Source: Aristolochia californica
Lineage: Eukaryota; Streptophyta; Magnoliopsida; Piperales; Aristolochiaceae
Length of the DNA: 64,000 bases
Direction: 5' to 3'
Assembly: GCA_029961685.1 (NCBI GenBank)
Contig: JARWKL010000008.1
Location: forward strand, 32,241,619-32,305,618
This document shows positions 1 through 10,718 of the stretch, piece after piece. Every line of letters begins with the position of its first letter. Within the stretch, counting starts at the first letter, position 1. The translations under genes were made by a program, and so were the position numbers. The notes under the pieces were generated by a model. It searched no databases. It saw only the letters and a list, made by a program, of their open reading frames with translations, and was not told where the DNA came from.

Positions 1-13
1 TTAAATGGCTCCA

Positions 14-390
14 TGTTAGGTTCTCTAGACATGGATCGAGTCACCAGGCGATCTCCTCTAGCTTCCAGATTGAATGACGAATAAGGGAAGGATTTGGGGT
101 TCTTGGAACACCCAATGATGAAGGGACGTGAGCCTTTGAAGGAGCTCCAACCTTATGCCTCTTTAGAGAGAGTACCTGATCTCATTTAGACTAATTGATT
201 AATGCTTGCTTCCATTCAATCACTTGACACCCCTAAATAGATCAGGGAAAACATCAAAGGTTCTATAATTACAATTAGAACCTTATTGAACTTCAAATTA
301 AAATTAAACCCCTAAGGTACTGAAATACAAGTTTACTCCATCTCTTCTCTTCTCCGGTTCACCACTCTTGATGCTATGGAGCCCATAACA
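14..390 (-). repeat. Gyp0 3' LTR
   Basis: A 377-bp LTR, read on the minus strand from TGTTATGGGCTCC to CTAACA. The terminus matches the TGTTATGGACTC start of the other gypsy LTRs here. A TATTTAGG box near 230-240 corresponds to the TATTTAAGG of its relatives. The last 60 bases still encode VTRSMSREPN, the gag start motif of the family, although this copy is a 3' LTR. Confidence 0.88.
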
Positions 391-1918
391 TCACCCCCCT
401 CCTAAAGAAAGAGCTTGTCCTCAAGCTCGAAAGTGGGGAATAGAGTCTGGAAGGACTCGAGTGTCTCCCAAGAGGCTTCCACCAATTCCTCGTCAGTCCA
501 CTAAACGAGCAATTCCCAAGCGTTGTTAACTCGCCTTGCTTGAAGGATCTGTGCAGGAGTGGGCATGAACCTGCCATCCTTGAGCGGAGGCAAAGGGGTA
601 TGCAGCAGTGGTGAGTCTCCCTTGAATGGCTTGAGAAGGGAGACGTGGAAGACGTCATGTAGTTTGTCGTCTGGTGGTAGTTTCAAACGATACGCAACAG
701 TGCCAATACGTTGCAGGCCCTGGAATGGCCCATAAAATTTTGGAGAGAGCTTATGGCATTTGATGGCTGTAAGAGAGAGTTGGCGGTATGGTTGAAGTTT
801 GAGCCAAACAAATTCTCCGGTTGCAAAGGAAAGGGGACAATGTCCTTTGTCATAAGTATGCTTCATTGTGGCTTGTGAATGCTGTAACTGAAAGAAGACC
901 TGAGCAAGCATTGCATCTCTGTCGGCTAATGCTTGGTCCAATGTTGTTATTCAAGAAGACCCTGGTTCATAAGAAAGTAGGCGTGGAGGTTCGAGTCCAT
1001 AAATGACTCGAAAAGGGGTAGTGTCCAATGCGGTGTGGTATGAGGTATTATAACAATACTCCGTCCATGCTAACCAACAAACCCACTGTCGGGGCGTGTC
1101 CCCACAAAGCACCACAAATACATCTCCAATGTGCGGTTAACCACCTCTGTCTGGCCGTCTATCTGAGGGTGGTATGCTGAAGAAAAGGCTAACTTGGAGC
1201 CGTGGAGCTTAAATAGTTCCCCCCAGAATTTACTGGTGAAGATAGCATCACGATCGCTGGTGATGGTCTCCGAAAGTCCTTGGAGGCGGACATTATTATC
1301 CACAAAGAGCTGAGCGACTTGTGTTGCTGTATACGGATGGCTGAGGGCCATAAAGTGGGCATATTTTGAGAACTGGTCGACCACAACAAGAATAATAGAT
1401 TTTCCTACAGAAGGAGGAAGACCATCGATAAAATCCATTGAGAGATCTGCCCATACTTGTGAAGGAAGCTGAAGTGGCTGGAGCAAGCCGGCAGGTTTTA
1501 AGGATTCAGACTTATTCCTCTGACAGACCTGGCACGCTGCAACATACTCAGCAATGACCCGCTTCATACCTCTCCAATAAAACTCCCGACTGAGGCGGAA
1601 GTATGTCTTCTGCTGGCCCTCATGTGTACTGTCATGACAGGAGGCAATAATGGAAGGAAGGAGTACCGACGAAGGATGAATATATATGCGTCCTTTATAT
1701 AGAATGAGACCGTCCTGTATTGTCTAGTTATTGTCCTTGGAATGGTTTTCGATTTGAGTTTGTAATGCAAGGAGATCCGGATGATGGCTAGTATCCTGAC
1801 GGATTGTGTACAGCAAAGGGGACCTGGGGTGGCTCAGTGCGTGCAGGTGTGAATCCCCAAGTTCTCTGCGTGACAAGGTGCCTGCTGCCCGGTTGAGATA
1901 ACCCGGTTTGTATTCCAC
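391..1918 (-). pseudogene. Gyp0 integrase and chromodomain-like tail
   Basis: Integrase and C terminus of the Gyp0 polyprotein, in several open pieces (1070-1567 and 501-941 the longest). Visible landmarks are the zinc-binding CQVCQRNK, the catalytic core with MDFIDGLP, VVDQFSKYAHF and TSDRDAIF, and the final glutamate in QTEVVNRTLEMY. The GPF, VAYRLKLPP and HDVFHVSLLKPF motifs of the C-terminal domain follow. The chromodomain-like tail (FELEDKL) is separated by a stop where the family has LVQWTD. Frameshifts lie near 1070 and 1567. It would insert cDNA into the genome, but is broken. Confidence 0.88.
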
Positions 1919-2035
1919 CTAAAAATCGAATCCCATTAATTTGCTGAGCCAATGTTGTTGTGGGGATGTAGTAAGACGCCGCTCCAATAAGTATTTGAGG
2001 CTACAGTGGTCTATCTGGATCACAAAAGGTCGGCC

Positions 2036-3093
2036 CTACAGATACGGCCTCCAATGCTGTACGGCTTTGGCCAAACCGATGAGTTCCCTTTCATAAGTGG
2101 CTAACTTGTGATGGTGAGGACCGAGATGGTGGCTGAAGTAGGCAATGGGGTGTCCTTGTTGCTGCAAGACGGCACCTATCCCTCCCCCGGATGCATCACA
2201 TTCTATGCTGAAATTTTTGGCAAAGTTTGGCAATTGGAGAATTGGTGCTGACGCTAATGCCTGTTTTAAGTTGTTAAACGAGGAGTCCGCCAACTGAGAC
2301 CACTGAAATAATGCTTCTTCAGTTAATTGTGCAATGGTGCTGCCAGGTGACCATGTTCTTTGATAAATTTTCTATAATAACCTGCCAGACCAAGGAACCC
2401 TTTCAAAGCTGTAACGGAGTGAGGTGTGGGCCAATCCATAACAGCCTGTATTTTGCTGAAGTCTGGTTTCCCCCCAGAGGTAGAGATCACATGCCCCAAA
2501 TAAGCTACTTCAGAAGTGGTAAAGTCACATTTGGCTCGATTGAGAAATAAATGGTGTGCTCGGAGAATTGTGAAAACCTGACTCAATTGGTTCAAATGTG
2601 CTTCCCAAGTTTTGCTATAGACCAGTATATCGTCAAAAAAAACTAAGACATGCTTCCGTAAGAAAGGGCGAAATACCTGGTTCATCAGTGCTTGAAAGGT
2701 GGACGGGGCATTGGATAGCCCAAAAGGCATCACTAGGAACTCGTAGTGACCATGGTGGGTGCGGAAGGTAGTTTTTTCGACATCCTCCGAATAAACCCGA
2801 ATCTGATGGTAGCCAGATTTCAAGTCCAACTTTGTAAATAATTGAGAGTCGTGTACCTCATCCATTAATTCATCTACCACCGGAATTGGAAAGTTATCTT
2901 TGATTGTGCGAGCATTGAGTTCACGGTAATCCACACAAAAGTGCCAAGATTTATCTGATTTTTTTACCAGCAATACCGGGGACGAAAAAGGAGAATGATT
3001 AGGCTGAATAATACCCTGTTGGAGCATTTGTTGACCTTGCCTTTCTATCTCATCTTTTTGCACATGGGGATAGCGGTAGGGACGCACTACCAC
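2036..3093 (-). pseudogene. Gyp0 reverse transcriptase and RNase H
   Basis: RT is open over 2323-3093 (256 codons). Motifs in order: [32 protein letters not shown] (first catalytic Asp), [15 protein letters not shown], and VFFDDILVYSK with both catalytic Asp. The connection region ([12 protein letters not shown]) follows, then a frameshift near 2310. The RNase H part (2036-2293) has ECDASGGGIGAVLQQ and ELIGLAKAVQHW. This is the only gypsy copy in the window with an intact FFDD pair. Confidence 0.9.
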
Positions 3094-3252
3094 TGGTTAT
3101 GTGCCCATCTTCAAACAAATTCTGTGATCACAAGCTCGTATAGGCGGAAGGTCTGCAAGTTCCTGAAATAAATCCGCATATTCGGCCAACAATGAAGCTA
3201 AGTTATCCCCCTTTGAAGGACCCACAGAAAGTGTTTGAAGGCTGCATGGCCA

Positions 3253-3528
3253 CTAGGCACTAGTGCCCTGGAGGGTGATCAGATGGCTGTCCTGTTTAAA
3301 ACTCATGGTAAGGGATTGGAAATCCCACAAGATCGGACCCAATCGTTGTAGCCATTTAATGCCCAATACGAGGTCAAACCCAGCCAGCTGTATTACCAAA
3401 AAATCTGCTACAAAGGAGTGACCCTCAATAGTAAAGGGCATTGCTGAACCAAAATCCACAATGGTGACCTTGTCACCGTTAGCCACTGAGACTGATATTC
3501 CTGATTTCTGCTGTAGTGATAACCCCAA
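3253..3528 (-). pseudogene. Gyp0 aspartic protease, C-terminal part
   Basis: Ninety-one codons matching the retropepsin-like domain of Gyp1 and Gyp4: SVSVANGDKV, PFTIEGHSF, and LAGFDLVLGIKWLQ. The active-site DSG block of the relatives (LVDSGSTHNF) would lie just beyond 3530 but is absent, because the element is cut there. The join to RT between 3093 and 3253 is degraded. Confidence 0.82.
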
Positions 3529-3540
3529 ATGGAGAGTCTT

Positions 3541-4624
3541 ACTACCCTACGCACAACAACATGATTTTGAAATTCTATTGTACGTCTATGTCTATAAGAT
3601 TTATAATCTAATTTTAGGCTGGTGTGCTTTGTGAAAATCTTTTACAATGATCTATACAATTTCCTATTAATATTTTCATGACTATAACGATGGTGATGTT
3701 AAAATCTAATTTAGCATACATAGGCAAGTTTGAATTGCACTAAGCAAATTCAAAACGCACTTTCAGCAATTGTAGCCAGTAAAATGAAAATTTCTAATTT
3801 CTAGGTTTCTATACGAGCATAAGAATCAAATATATGAGTCATGCATAGAATCAATTTCTCAAGAGAAAAGTGATTCATAGCCATGAGATTCTCAAGACCA
3901 AGATAGAGATCCAAAGAATACAAGTACATTTATTCCATAGCAAGGCTACCTAAATGATAATGTCTATTATACATTTACTCAAATATTGTGCTTTTTAACT
4001 CACCCAACTCGTTAGCTCTTACGGTGTAAGTAAGGCTAATGGCAAAATGAGCCCGATTTGCCTAAATCAAGAGATTTTCAATATAATTTATTAGGAAAAA
4101 AGACATTTAATGTATCAAAATATCTATGATGTTGCATTTGATTCTATTTTGGGCTACATAGGCTGTAATGGTAGTAGGACTTAAAAAATTTCTACATTTC
4201 TTCTAATTTGGGTCCTAATCCATTCCTATCACATTAGGCTTGATTAATTTGTACGGAGGCACATAATTAGACTTTCATTTATCCTAGAAAATAAATTTGT
4301 CCTTAATTTTTAACTAATTATATTTTTAGGGAGATACCTAATGCAAGCTTATAGTTTTACCCAAGTGTTTCAAATATCATGACTTGCAGAAGTAGCAAAT
4401 CAATTATTGTCAATGTAGTTCATATCAACAAAGTCGTCAAATTTCCAAGTTTTGATATCTATTCATTGAAATTCACTTTGTTGTGGATATAACTATGCAT
4501 TAAGTTTGAATTTATGGCTATGGGTTCAATTTTCAAATATGCTCTAAGTCATAAATTCACATAGATAGCACTAAAGGTAAGAATGAACAATCTAAGCTTG
4601 AGGTTTCAAATTTATCTAATTTAT
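3541..4624. other. AT-rich stretch without recognisable gene
   Basis: About 1.1 kb of AT-rich sequence between the broken end of Gyp0 and the 5' LTR of NA1. No ORF of note and no family motif seen on either strand. By position it may be decayed downstream sequence of Cop1, because the bases on both sides of NA1 should once have been continuous, but I cannot see pol motifs in it. Confidence 0.5.
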
Positions 4625-5066
4625 TGTTGGAAGATAATCTCAAGCCCACACGACCAAGGAAGGCCCACATATCTAAGATTATTATAATATGGGCCACATG
4701 ACCCTAGAAAGCCCACAATAAGGGTCCAAGCCCATAAGAATTAGGACCCACAATGATTACCATGAGCTGACATCCTAATCACATCAGTTGGAAGATCAAG
4801 AAGGACTCACAAAAGTATTTTTATCTTAGGGTCACGATCAAGAAGAGTTTTAGTTTGAGTTATGTTTGTCTTTTATCTATATTGAGTTATTTAATTATGT
4901 TAGGACTTATCTTTAAGTGTTAGAGTTTGGGTGTAATTGGGACAAGGGTAGTTTTATTGTAATTGGACTCTACTACCTTCCTCTATTATAAATAGAGGTT
5001 CATGTACTCTGATTACAACAAGTTATTGATGTCAATGAAGTATTTCACTTTTCCATTAATTCAACA
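4625..5066 (+). repeat. NA1 5' LTR (type 1)
   Basis: 442 bp, TG..CA. Shares AAGCCCACACGACCAAGGAA with the LTRs of NA2 and NA3 and the TGTTGGAAGAT terminus with the Cop2 LTR. It carries a single copy of the 42-bp GTTGGAAGATCAAG unit that is tripled in NA2. Confidence 0.92.
4987..4995 (+). promoter_or_regulatory. Predicted TATA box of type-1 LTR
   Basis: TATAAATAG inside a nearly palindromic CCTCTATTATAAATAGAGG, about 70 bp before the LTR end. The same box is at 8029-8037 in the 3' LTR. Predicted from sequence only. Confidence 0.6.
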
Positions 5067-5078
5067 TAGTATCAGAGC
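5067..5078 (+). other. NA1 primer binding site
   Basis: TAGTATCAGAGC directly follows the LTR. It differs at one base from TGGTATCAGAGC, the complement of the plant initiator Met tRNA 3' end. Confidence 0.8.
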
Positions 5079-5299
5079 AGGTTCTGTGAGTTGACTTGGT
5101 CAACTAACGGAGGTAATGTGATCCTTTTCTCTAAACCTTAAATCCTATGTCTAGGTTCGTAGTTATTTTTTTTAGTGCCTACACCAATAGATTTCTTTGG
5201 GTTTGTTTCCTCTACACATAGTTTTTTATATTGAAAATTATATATTGACGGAAATATATTTTAGTCTACTTTCCAAATAAAACCTATTTGTTCCAATCG

Positions 5300-5687
5300 G
5301 AGTTATCTACAGATAGATATCGATATTTGAATCAGCAAAGGTCAGATTGCAAAAAAAGTTCGCACTGCAGCAACAATCTTCAGATTCTGAGGTATTTTTT
5401 GCTACCAAGAACTAGACTTTATATGGAGAAATATATATCAAAAGAAATATCTGTAAGTATATTCTTTTACCTATTCAAATAATTTTTTTATCTGAGTTAT
5501 CTACAAAGAGAAATCGATATTTGAAGCAGCAAAGGTCAGATTGAAAAAGAGGTTTGAGCGGAAGGAGAAAGCTCCAAATTCCGAGGTATTTTATACTGAC
5601 AAGAAAGAGACTTTATATGGAGAATTATATATCAAAAGAAATATAATTAAGTCTATTTTCTTTCCTATTCAACCAATACTCAGTATG
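5300..5687 (+). repeat. Tandem 194-bp duplication inside NA1
   Basis: Two units starting GAGTTATCTAC at 5300 and 5494, each with GATATTTGAA, a CAGCAAAGGTCAGATTG block and CTTTATATGGAGAA. NA2 has one copy of this block (about 15499-15670). No coding potential seen. Confidence 0.8.
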
Positions 5688-6461
5688 ATCTTTTTATAAG
5701 GAGATATTGATCTTTCAAAAGTCAATGGTCATTCTAGAAAAATAGGAGAAACAATAATTAGTTCGGCCAGATGACAGAGACCGAAATATATCAGATTATT
5801 TATCTTCTAAGAATTATATTTTATGAAGTTAATTTATACTTTGATGAAAGGTATTTAAGTCTACTTTTTATAAGGAAAACATTTCATGTCAATCTGATCT
5901 ATATTGAAAGATATATTCGAATTGGAAGAATCAAAGGTCATGTTGGTATTTTGTTACATTGAAAATCCGAATTTAAGCCGATTATTTTGCATCACTGTTT
6001 GAGTTGATATATCAGAAAAATATCTTACTTCTCACTGGTTTGAGGTCTTGTTTATACATCTCTGTTATTTTGGCCTATCGCTACATCTATGATATTTGGT
6101 TCAAGCTGGGATCACTGCCATTACCTCCCAGCTTGAGAGGGAGAAGTAGAAGTACAAGAAAGAGGTATTTTATTTCATATGTTGTGAATAAGTTTATGTG
6201 ACCAAAATATTCAAGAAAAGGTGAGCACAAAAGATGAAGCCTGTGCATCTAAGAAGAAATTTTTATATCAGATTATTTGATGGGCTCTTTTACAAAATTT
6301 ATTATTTGGTTTGTGTTATATGTGTTGGAAGATGGTTGTGTTATATTCAGCTGTAACTATTATGTCTCTTTGGGGACATTATTATTGAAGAAGAGGTGGC
6401 CTCATGTCATCATTTATTTTACCCTGTCAAAAAGATCAAAACATTATTTGTGGTTGGGAGT

Positions 6462-6531
6462 CCATGGTGGAGGAACTTCATCCCCGTAAAAAAGATCAAA
6501 ATTATTTGTGGTTGGAAGCCCATGACGGAGG
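6462..6531 (+). repeat. Short 58-bp-type repeat (about 1.2 units)
   Basis: CCATGGTGGAGGAACTTCATCC at 6462 is repeated 57 bp later as CCATGACGGAGG, then cut by the inverted LTR structure. It belongs to the array that has six units in NA3 and NA4. Confidence 0.75.
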
Positions 6532-6930
6532 TTCATTAGAGGTTTATTTGTAATTTGTAGAACTTATGGCCTTTTGGCATTTTTCCCCTAATTCCCTATA
6601 TAATGGCGTAAGATGAATGAGAAGGTAAGCATTGAATTAATTAGTTGTAATCAGGTCAGATTCTCCCCTCTGAGGTCTAGGTCGGATTCTCTCTTTAAGG
6701 TCCAGGGTTGAGCTCCCTTCGAAGGCTCAAAACATCACAACAATCCTCCCTATTCATCGTCTTCATCGCGTGCACGATTTGGGGTTGCCGGGTCGAAATA
6801 GTCGCCAGAATAAATTTCTTTTGCAGATCGAGATGGGGTTCTACTCACCGTGAGTCATGTTGGTGTGCTTCCAGATTTAAGGTCTCCCCCGATCTGACCA
6901 ACACCAACGATGTCGTAGCCGAAAACCCCT

Positions 6931-7266
6931 CTAATTTTCCCAAATCGTCGTCTTTGTTCGGCTTTGAAATTTTGTGTGCAGAAATCTTAATTTGTGGTGA
7001 CGGAAAGCCTCTCTGCCCCTTCGGATCTGAGATTGACCCACATCCTCTGCAGAGGCTTTGGCTGGTCGACGAAACAAAGTGGTTACTTGGTCACCCGATT
7101 TCCCTTCGGAGATAGCTTCTCCAGCGAATGCCTCTCGATACTCCGTTGTTAGCCAATACTTTACCCAGGCATCACGCCATTTCTGTATCTCTTCCATTGC
7201 AAAGCCATCTGCAGCCATTTCACGGACTTGTCTGTGCATCGCCAAACATGGGTCCTCGTGGCCCAT
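6931..7266 (-). CDS. Gag-like ORF after minus-strand primer site
   Basis: 111 codons starting ten bases after a minus-strand primer site (7277-7287), the place expected for gag of the element whose LTR is 7291-7586. The protein begins MGHEDPCLAMHRQVREMAAD, is charged, and shows no zinc knuckle. I do not recognise a domain; gag N terminus is inferred from position only. It lies in the spacer of the inverted repeat and is more GC-rich than its surroundings. An overlapping plus-strand ORF (6708-7115) has no support. Confidence 0.45.
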   Translation of the reverse strand: MGHEDPCLAMHRQVREMAADGFAMEEIQKWRDAWVKYWLTTEYREAFAGEAISEGKSGDQVTTLFRRPAKASAEDVGQSQIRRGREAFRHHKLRFLHTKFQSRTKTTIWEN

Positions 7267-7276
7267 CGTGTTCTAG

Positions 7277-7287
7277 CTCTGATACCA
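7277..7287 (-). other. Primer binding site of the inverted LTR
   Basis: CTCTGATACCA on the plus strand, that is TGGTATCAGAG on the minus strand, three bases beyond the LTR end at 7291. It shows the right-hand LTR is a 5' LTR read leftward. Confidence 0.75.
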
Positions 7288-7290
7288 AGA

Positions 7291-7586
7291 TGTTACGCCC
7301 CGGATCTACACGCGATGAAGACGATGAATAGGGAGGATTGTTGTGATGTTTTGAGCCTTCGAAGGGAGCTCAACCATGGACCTCAAAGGGAGAATCCGAC
7401 CTAGACCTCAGAGGGGAGAATCTGACCAGATTACAACTAATTAATTCAATGCTTACCTTCTCATTCATCTTACGCCCTTATATAGGGAATTAGGGAAAAC
7501 ATGCCAAAAGGCCATAAGTTCTAAAAATTACAAATAAACCCCTAATGAATAGAAATTGCAAATAAACCCCTAATGAGTCCATAACA
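7291..7586 (-). repeat. Short gypsy-type LTR (type 6), minus strand
   Basis: 296 bp, reading TGTTATGGACTC to GGGGCGTAACA on the minus strand. The first 12 bases are identical to the Gyp1-Gyp3 LTR start. It is followed by a primer site and a gag-like ORF. Its upstream end joins NA1 interior cleanly at 7587. Confidence 0.75.
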
Positions 7587-7671
7587 TGCCATTTATAAAA
7601 AAATATTCTATACACCATTTGCAACAAGCTGAGAGTTCATGTTATTCTCTCACCTCCAGCTTGAGGGGCAG

Positions 7672-8108
7672 TGTTGGAAGATAAGCTCAAGCCCACATGA
7701 CCAAGGAAGGCCCACATATCTAAGATTATTATAATATGGGCCACATGACCAAGGAAGACCCACAGATGGGTTCAAGCCCATAAGAAGTAGGACCCACAAT
7801 GATTACCATGAGCTGGCATCCTTACCACATCAGTTGGAAGATCAAGGACTCACAAAAGTATTTTTATCTTAGGGTCACGACCAAGAAGAGTTTTAGTTTG
7901 AGTTATGTTTTTTTTTATAAATATTGAGTTATTTAATTATGCTAGGACTTATCTTTAAGTGTTAGAGTTTGAGTGTAATTGGGACAAGGGTAGTTTTCTT
8001 GTAATTGGACTCTACTACCTTCCTCTATTATAAATAGAGGTTCATGTACTCTGATTACAACAAGTTATTGATGTCAATGAAGTATTTCACTTTTCCATGA
8101 ATTCAACA
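7672..8108 (+). repeat. NA1 3' LTR (type 1)
   Basis: 437 bp, preceded by the purine tract CTTGAGGGGCAG and ending AATTCAACA. TATAAATAG at 8029-8037. Nearly the same as the 5' LTR, with small deletions. Confidence 0.92.
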
Positions 8109-9251
8109 TTTCTCAATCCTCAACTAGGCTAAAACCAAGTTCTAAGCAGAGTTTAGTAGATGTGAAAGGCTTAATTTACTAAGATAGCTTAGTTCCACAT
8201 GAACAAGTTTCAAGATTGGTTAATGAGAAATATGATAAAATTATCATTGTGCTAATTTTCATAACCAAATCACATAAGATGAATCTCAAATTTGACATGA
8301 GCATCAAATTATGAAATCTTAATTACATAACTCATGTCTCACAAGATATTTTGGTGATTTTAATGTAGTATGTAGCTTGGCTTTGAGAGTACACTCCTTT
8401 CTATGAAGATCAAGTGACATTGGGTGCCAAAAGTTGTTTGGGTCCTACCATGATCAAGTGACCTTGGGTATACAAAGTTGTTTGGGTCCTACCTGTCAGC
8501 TTTGGAAGACAAATTTAGGCTTCCCTTGGAAATCCAAATTTACTTCACTACATTCAAATTTGATCTTCTAGTTGAACACTCAATGTCCAATGATTCCACA
8601 TGCATTGGTGAGGTTGTGAGCTTTGTCACATTTGTCCTATGAGAACTGCGAGATTTCCTTTCTATTTTAGTTTGATGGACCTTGGCTCTAAATTTCAGTT
8701 TTCTCACTTGATTTTCCGATCTAACCATTGCGGTAGCTTTTCCCAAGGAAAGAATCTTTAAAGCATGAGATAATTCATGGGTTCCTCTTTCAACTATAAA
8801 GTTGTTGGATTTTAACAATTTGTTTTCATTTTGTAATTCTTAAATCCTAGAACAATACATTTTTTTTCTCAATTTGAGAATGTTTGAAGAATAGTCTTTT
8901 AGTTTTTCTCATTCTAAAATGGGCTTTATGTTATTTTTTCTAAGCTCTTCTAGCTTTGAGGAAAAGTTAGCTTTCAATGAATTGATTTCCTTTTCTAGTT
9001 TGGAAAGTTGTCTCCTTAACTTCTTGTTTTCTTTATCTCTTCTTCTGAGGGAGGATATGGAGTCATCAAGTTTTCTCATCAATTCTTCTTTGTCCAATTC
9101 ATCACAACAATCACTCTTTGAAGTTTCCTCTCAATCTGAGATGGTGTTTCCATATAAACATAAGTTTATACTATCAATAATTTTAGAGTTATCACTAGAT
9201 GTATTGCACTGAGAGTTTGAAGAGCAACATTGTTTGTCCCTATACAAGTTA
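8109..9251 (-). pseudogene. Cop1 gag, C-terminal part
   Basis: Decayed minus-strand copia gag. 8909-9097 is a charged coiled coil (KEELMRKLDDSISSLRRRD, RRQLSKLEKEINSLK) as found between the UBN2 part and zinc knuckle in large plant copia gags. 8540-8818 is another charged piece. Near 8430-8500 GPKQL..PKVT resembles the linker before the protease. The frame contains stops. It continues at 14476 on the far side of Gyp1 and is cut on the left by NA1. A kinesin or other host coiled-coil gene is less likely given that collinear context. Confidence 0.7.
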
Positions 9252-9256
9252 GATTC

Positions 9257-9669
9257 TGTTATGGACTCTATAGCATCACGAGTTACCAACAGGCGTAAGA
9301 ATTAATGAATGTGTTTTTCAATTTCCATGTAATTGTTTCTTGGTTTGGTTTTGTCTTTGGTTTGGGTTGGTTTAGCATTTATTGGTTTGAACCATTGACC
9401 CAAGAGGTCTTTAGGGTTTTGGACGTCCTCCACCCTATTTAAGGGGACGGCTAGGGTAATGAGAATTATGAATTGAGTTCACTTTAGCAAGCATAATTTA
9501 GATAAACGGGTCAAGAGCTCCTTCAAGCTCTCTTCCGTTTTTCCCCCAATTCTCCTTTCCGAAATTCAATTCCCTTCAACCCCTCATTCCATCTCAACGT
9601 CAAGCAAGGTAATGGAAGGAAGAGAAGAGAGGAGAGTGATAAGATCCATGGCTCGTGAGGATCCTAACA
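9257..9669 (+). repeat. Gyp1 5' LTR
   Basis: TGTTATGGACTCTATAGC to GATCCTAACA, 413 bp. The last 58 bases are coding: gag starts at the ATG at 9612. Confidence 0.96.
9436..9444 (+). promoter_or_regulatory. Predicted TATA box of Gyp LTR
   Basis: TATTTAAGG in CCCTATTTAAGGGGACG, conserved in every LTR of Gyp1-Gyp4. Prediction from motif and conservation only. Confidence 0.5.
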
Positions 9670-10718
9670 ACGTGGTATCAGACTGGTCCACCCTCGGTGA
9701 TTCCTCTTCTCCAGAGGACATACGTCAAATACTTTCAGAACTTCAACAACGATCCACTCTTCAAGGTACTGAAATTTCTCACATCAATACTACCTTACAA
9801 ACACTGGAATCATCTCTACAAACCATCCTCCGACAACTTGCTGCACTTCAAGCACCAACGCCACCACCAGCAACCAATTTTCAACCACAACCAGTTCCCC
9901 ACCAACAATTCATGCCACCACCAAATCCACCCCTGCGCCAACCAATGGGTTCAATGGCCACTCACGCACAAGGACCATCAACGGTTCCCAGGTACTTTAA
10001 ACTGAACTTTCCTACATATGATGGCTCTAAAGATCCTTTACTGTGGTTCACGAAATGTGAACAATTCTTCTATCATCAACAAATGGTGGAAATGGACAAG
10101 GTTACTTTGGCCGCCTACCACATGCTCGATGAACCACTCATGTGGTTCCATCACTACCGAAATGTCCATTCCATTTAGGATTGGCTGCACTTTCAACATG
10201 CTTGCCAGTTGAGGTTCGGACCTCCAGCTAGCAGCAACCCAGTGGGGGAATTGATCAACTACAAACAGACCAGCACCTTAGAAGTTTACCAAAAAACGTT
10301 CCAAGAAAGGTTGGCCCGAGCTAGTGAATTTGTTCCTCCTCACCTACATGTTCAGATTTTTAATGCTGGATTCACAGAGGCAGTCATATTGGAAGTGGAA
10401 TTACTTGGTCCGACAAATTTGGACTCAGCAATGAATTATGCCAGAGCTGTGGAACACAAACAGAGAGTTCTAAAAGAGTCTTTACAAAGAAAACCATTTT
10501 GGAAGAACAGAATACAGGGTACTGCATCTGGTCCACGTTTTGGGTCCTCTGCTCCTAACCGAGCAGATCAGGCTACCAGTGTGCCTCCATACTCTATGCC
10601 ACGTAAATTTTTGACTAAATAGGAAATGGATGCTCGAAAGGCAAAGGGCCTATGTTTTAATTGTGACGAACAATTCCTGCCCGGACATACATGTAAACGT
10701 TTATTCAGTATTGAATAG
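9612..10718 (+). pseudogene. Gyp1 gag
   Basis: Capsid and nucleocapsid part of the polyprotein. The start ATG is inside the LTR (MEGREERRV) and the frame runs through the primer site (VVSD is encoded by it). A Q/P-rich linker comes near residues 80-120. The retrotransposon gag core follows: PRYFKLNFPTYDG, LWFTKCEQFF, and ELINYKQTSTLEVYQKTF. The CFNC..GHTC zinc knuckle is near 10655-10700. Stops at 10176 (CAG to TAG), 10620 (CAG to TAG) and 10717. In Gyp3 the corresponding frame is open for 508 codons. Confidence 0.92.
9673..9682 (+). other. Gyp1 primer binding site
   Basis: TGGTATCAGA, complement of the initiator Met tRNA 3' end, three bases after the LTR. It lies inside the gag frame. Confidence 0.9.

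Larger units (their letters stand above)
14..3540 (-). mobile_element. Gyp0: truncated Ty3/gypsy chromovirus
   Basis: Read on the minus strand this element has protease (partial), reverse transcriptase, RNase H, integrase, a chromodomain-like tail and a 3' LTR at the left. It is cut at about 3540 inside the protease, so gag, primer site and 5' LTR are missing. It is clearly related to Gyp1-Gyp4 but more diverged in both protein and LTR. Its RT keeps the catalytic FFDD motif that the other copies have lost. No target duplication can be checked because one end is gone. Confidence 0.9.
6532..7549. repeat. Large inverted repeat (two 241-bp arms)
   Basis: Left arm 6532-6772 and right arm 7309-7549 are reverse complements with about nine mismatches by eye. 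They enclose a 536-bp spacer. The right arm belongs to a complete minus-strand gypsy-type LTR (7291-7586); the left arm is the same LTR in plus orientation, lacking both ends. The GAGGTC..GGTCGGATTCTC blocks also occur in the Gyp5 LTR. A transcript across NA1 would fold into a long near-perfect hairpin. Confidence 0.9.
4625..8108 (+). mobile_element. NA1: non-autonomous LTR element
   Basis: Two LTRs of 442 and 437 bp (TGTTGGAAGAT to AATTCAACA) bound a 2.6-kb interior with no gag or pol of its own. Flanking 5-mers are TTTAT (4620-4624) and TTTCT (8109-8113), a target duplication with one change. A primer site follows the first LTR and a purine tract (CTTGAGGGGCAG) precedes the second. The interior carries a 194-bp duplication, part of a 58-bp repeat array and an inserted inverted LTR structure (6532-7586). 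It lies within decayed Cop1 sequence. Confidence 0.9.

Noticed and set aside
5067..5078. Primer-site sequences as tRNA genes
   Set aside because: Only 10-12 bases complementary to a tRNA 3' end are present; no cloverleaf on either strand.
6708..7115. 135-codon plus-strand ORF in the inverted-repeat spacer
   Set aside because: It begins within the left LTR arm and overlaps the better supported minus-strand ORF after the primer site; no domain.
8909..9097. Coiled-coil ORF as a host cytoskeletal or kinesin gene
   Set aside because: Lies in decayed minus-strand copia gag, collinear with the UBN2 part across Gyp1.
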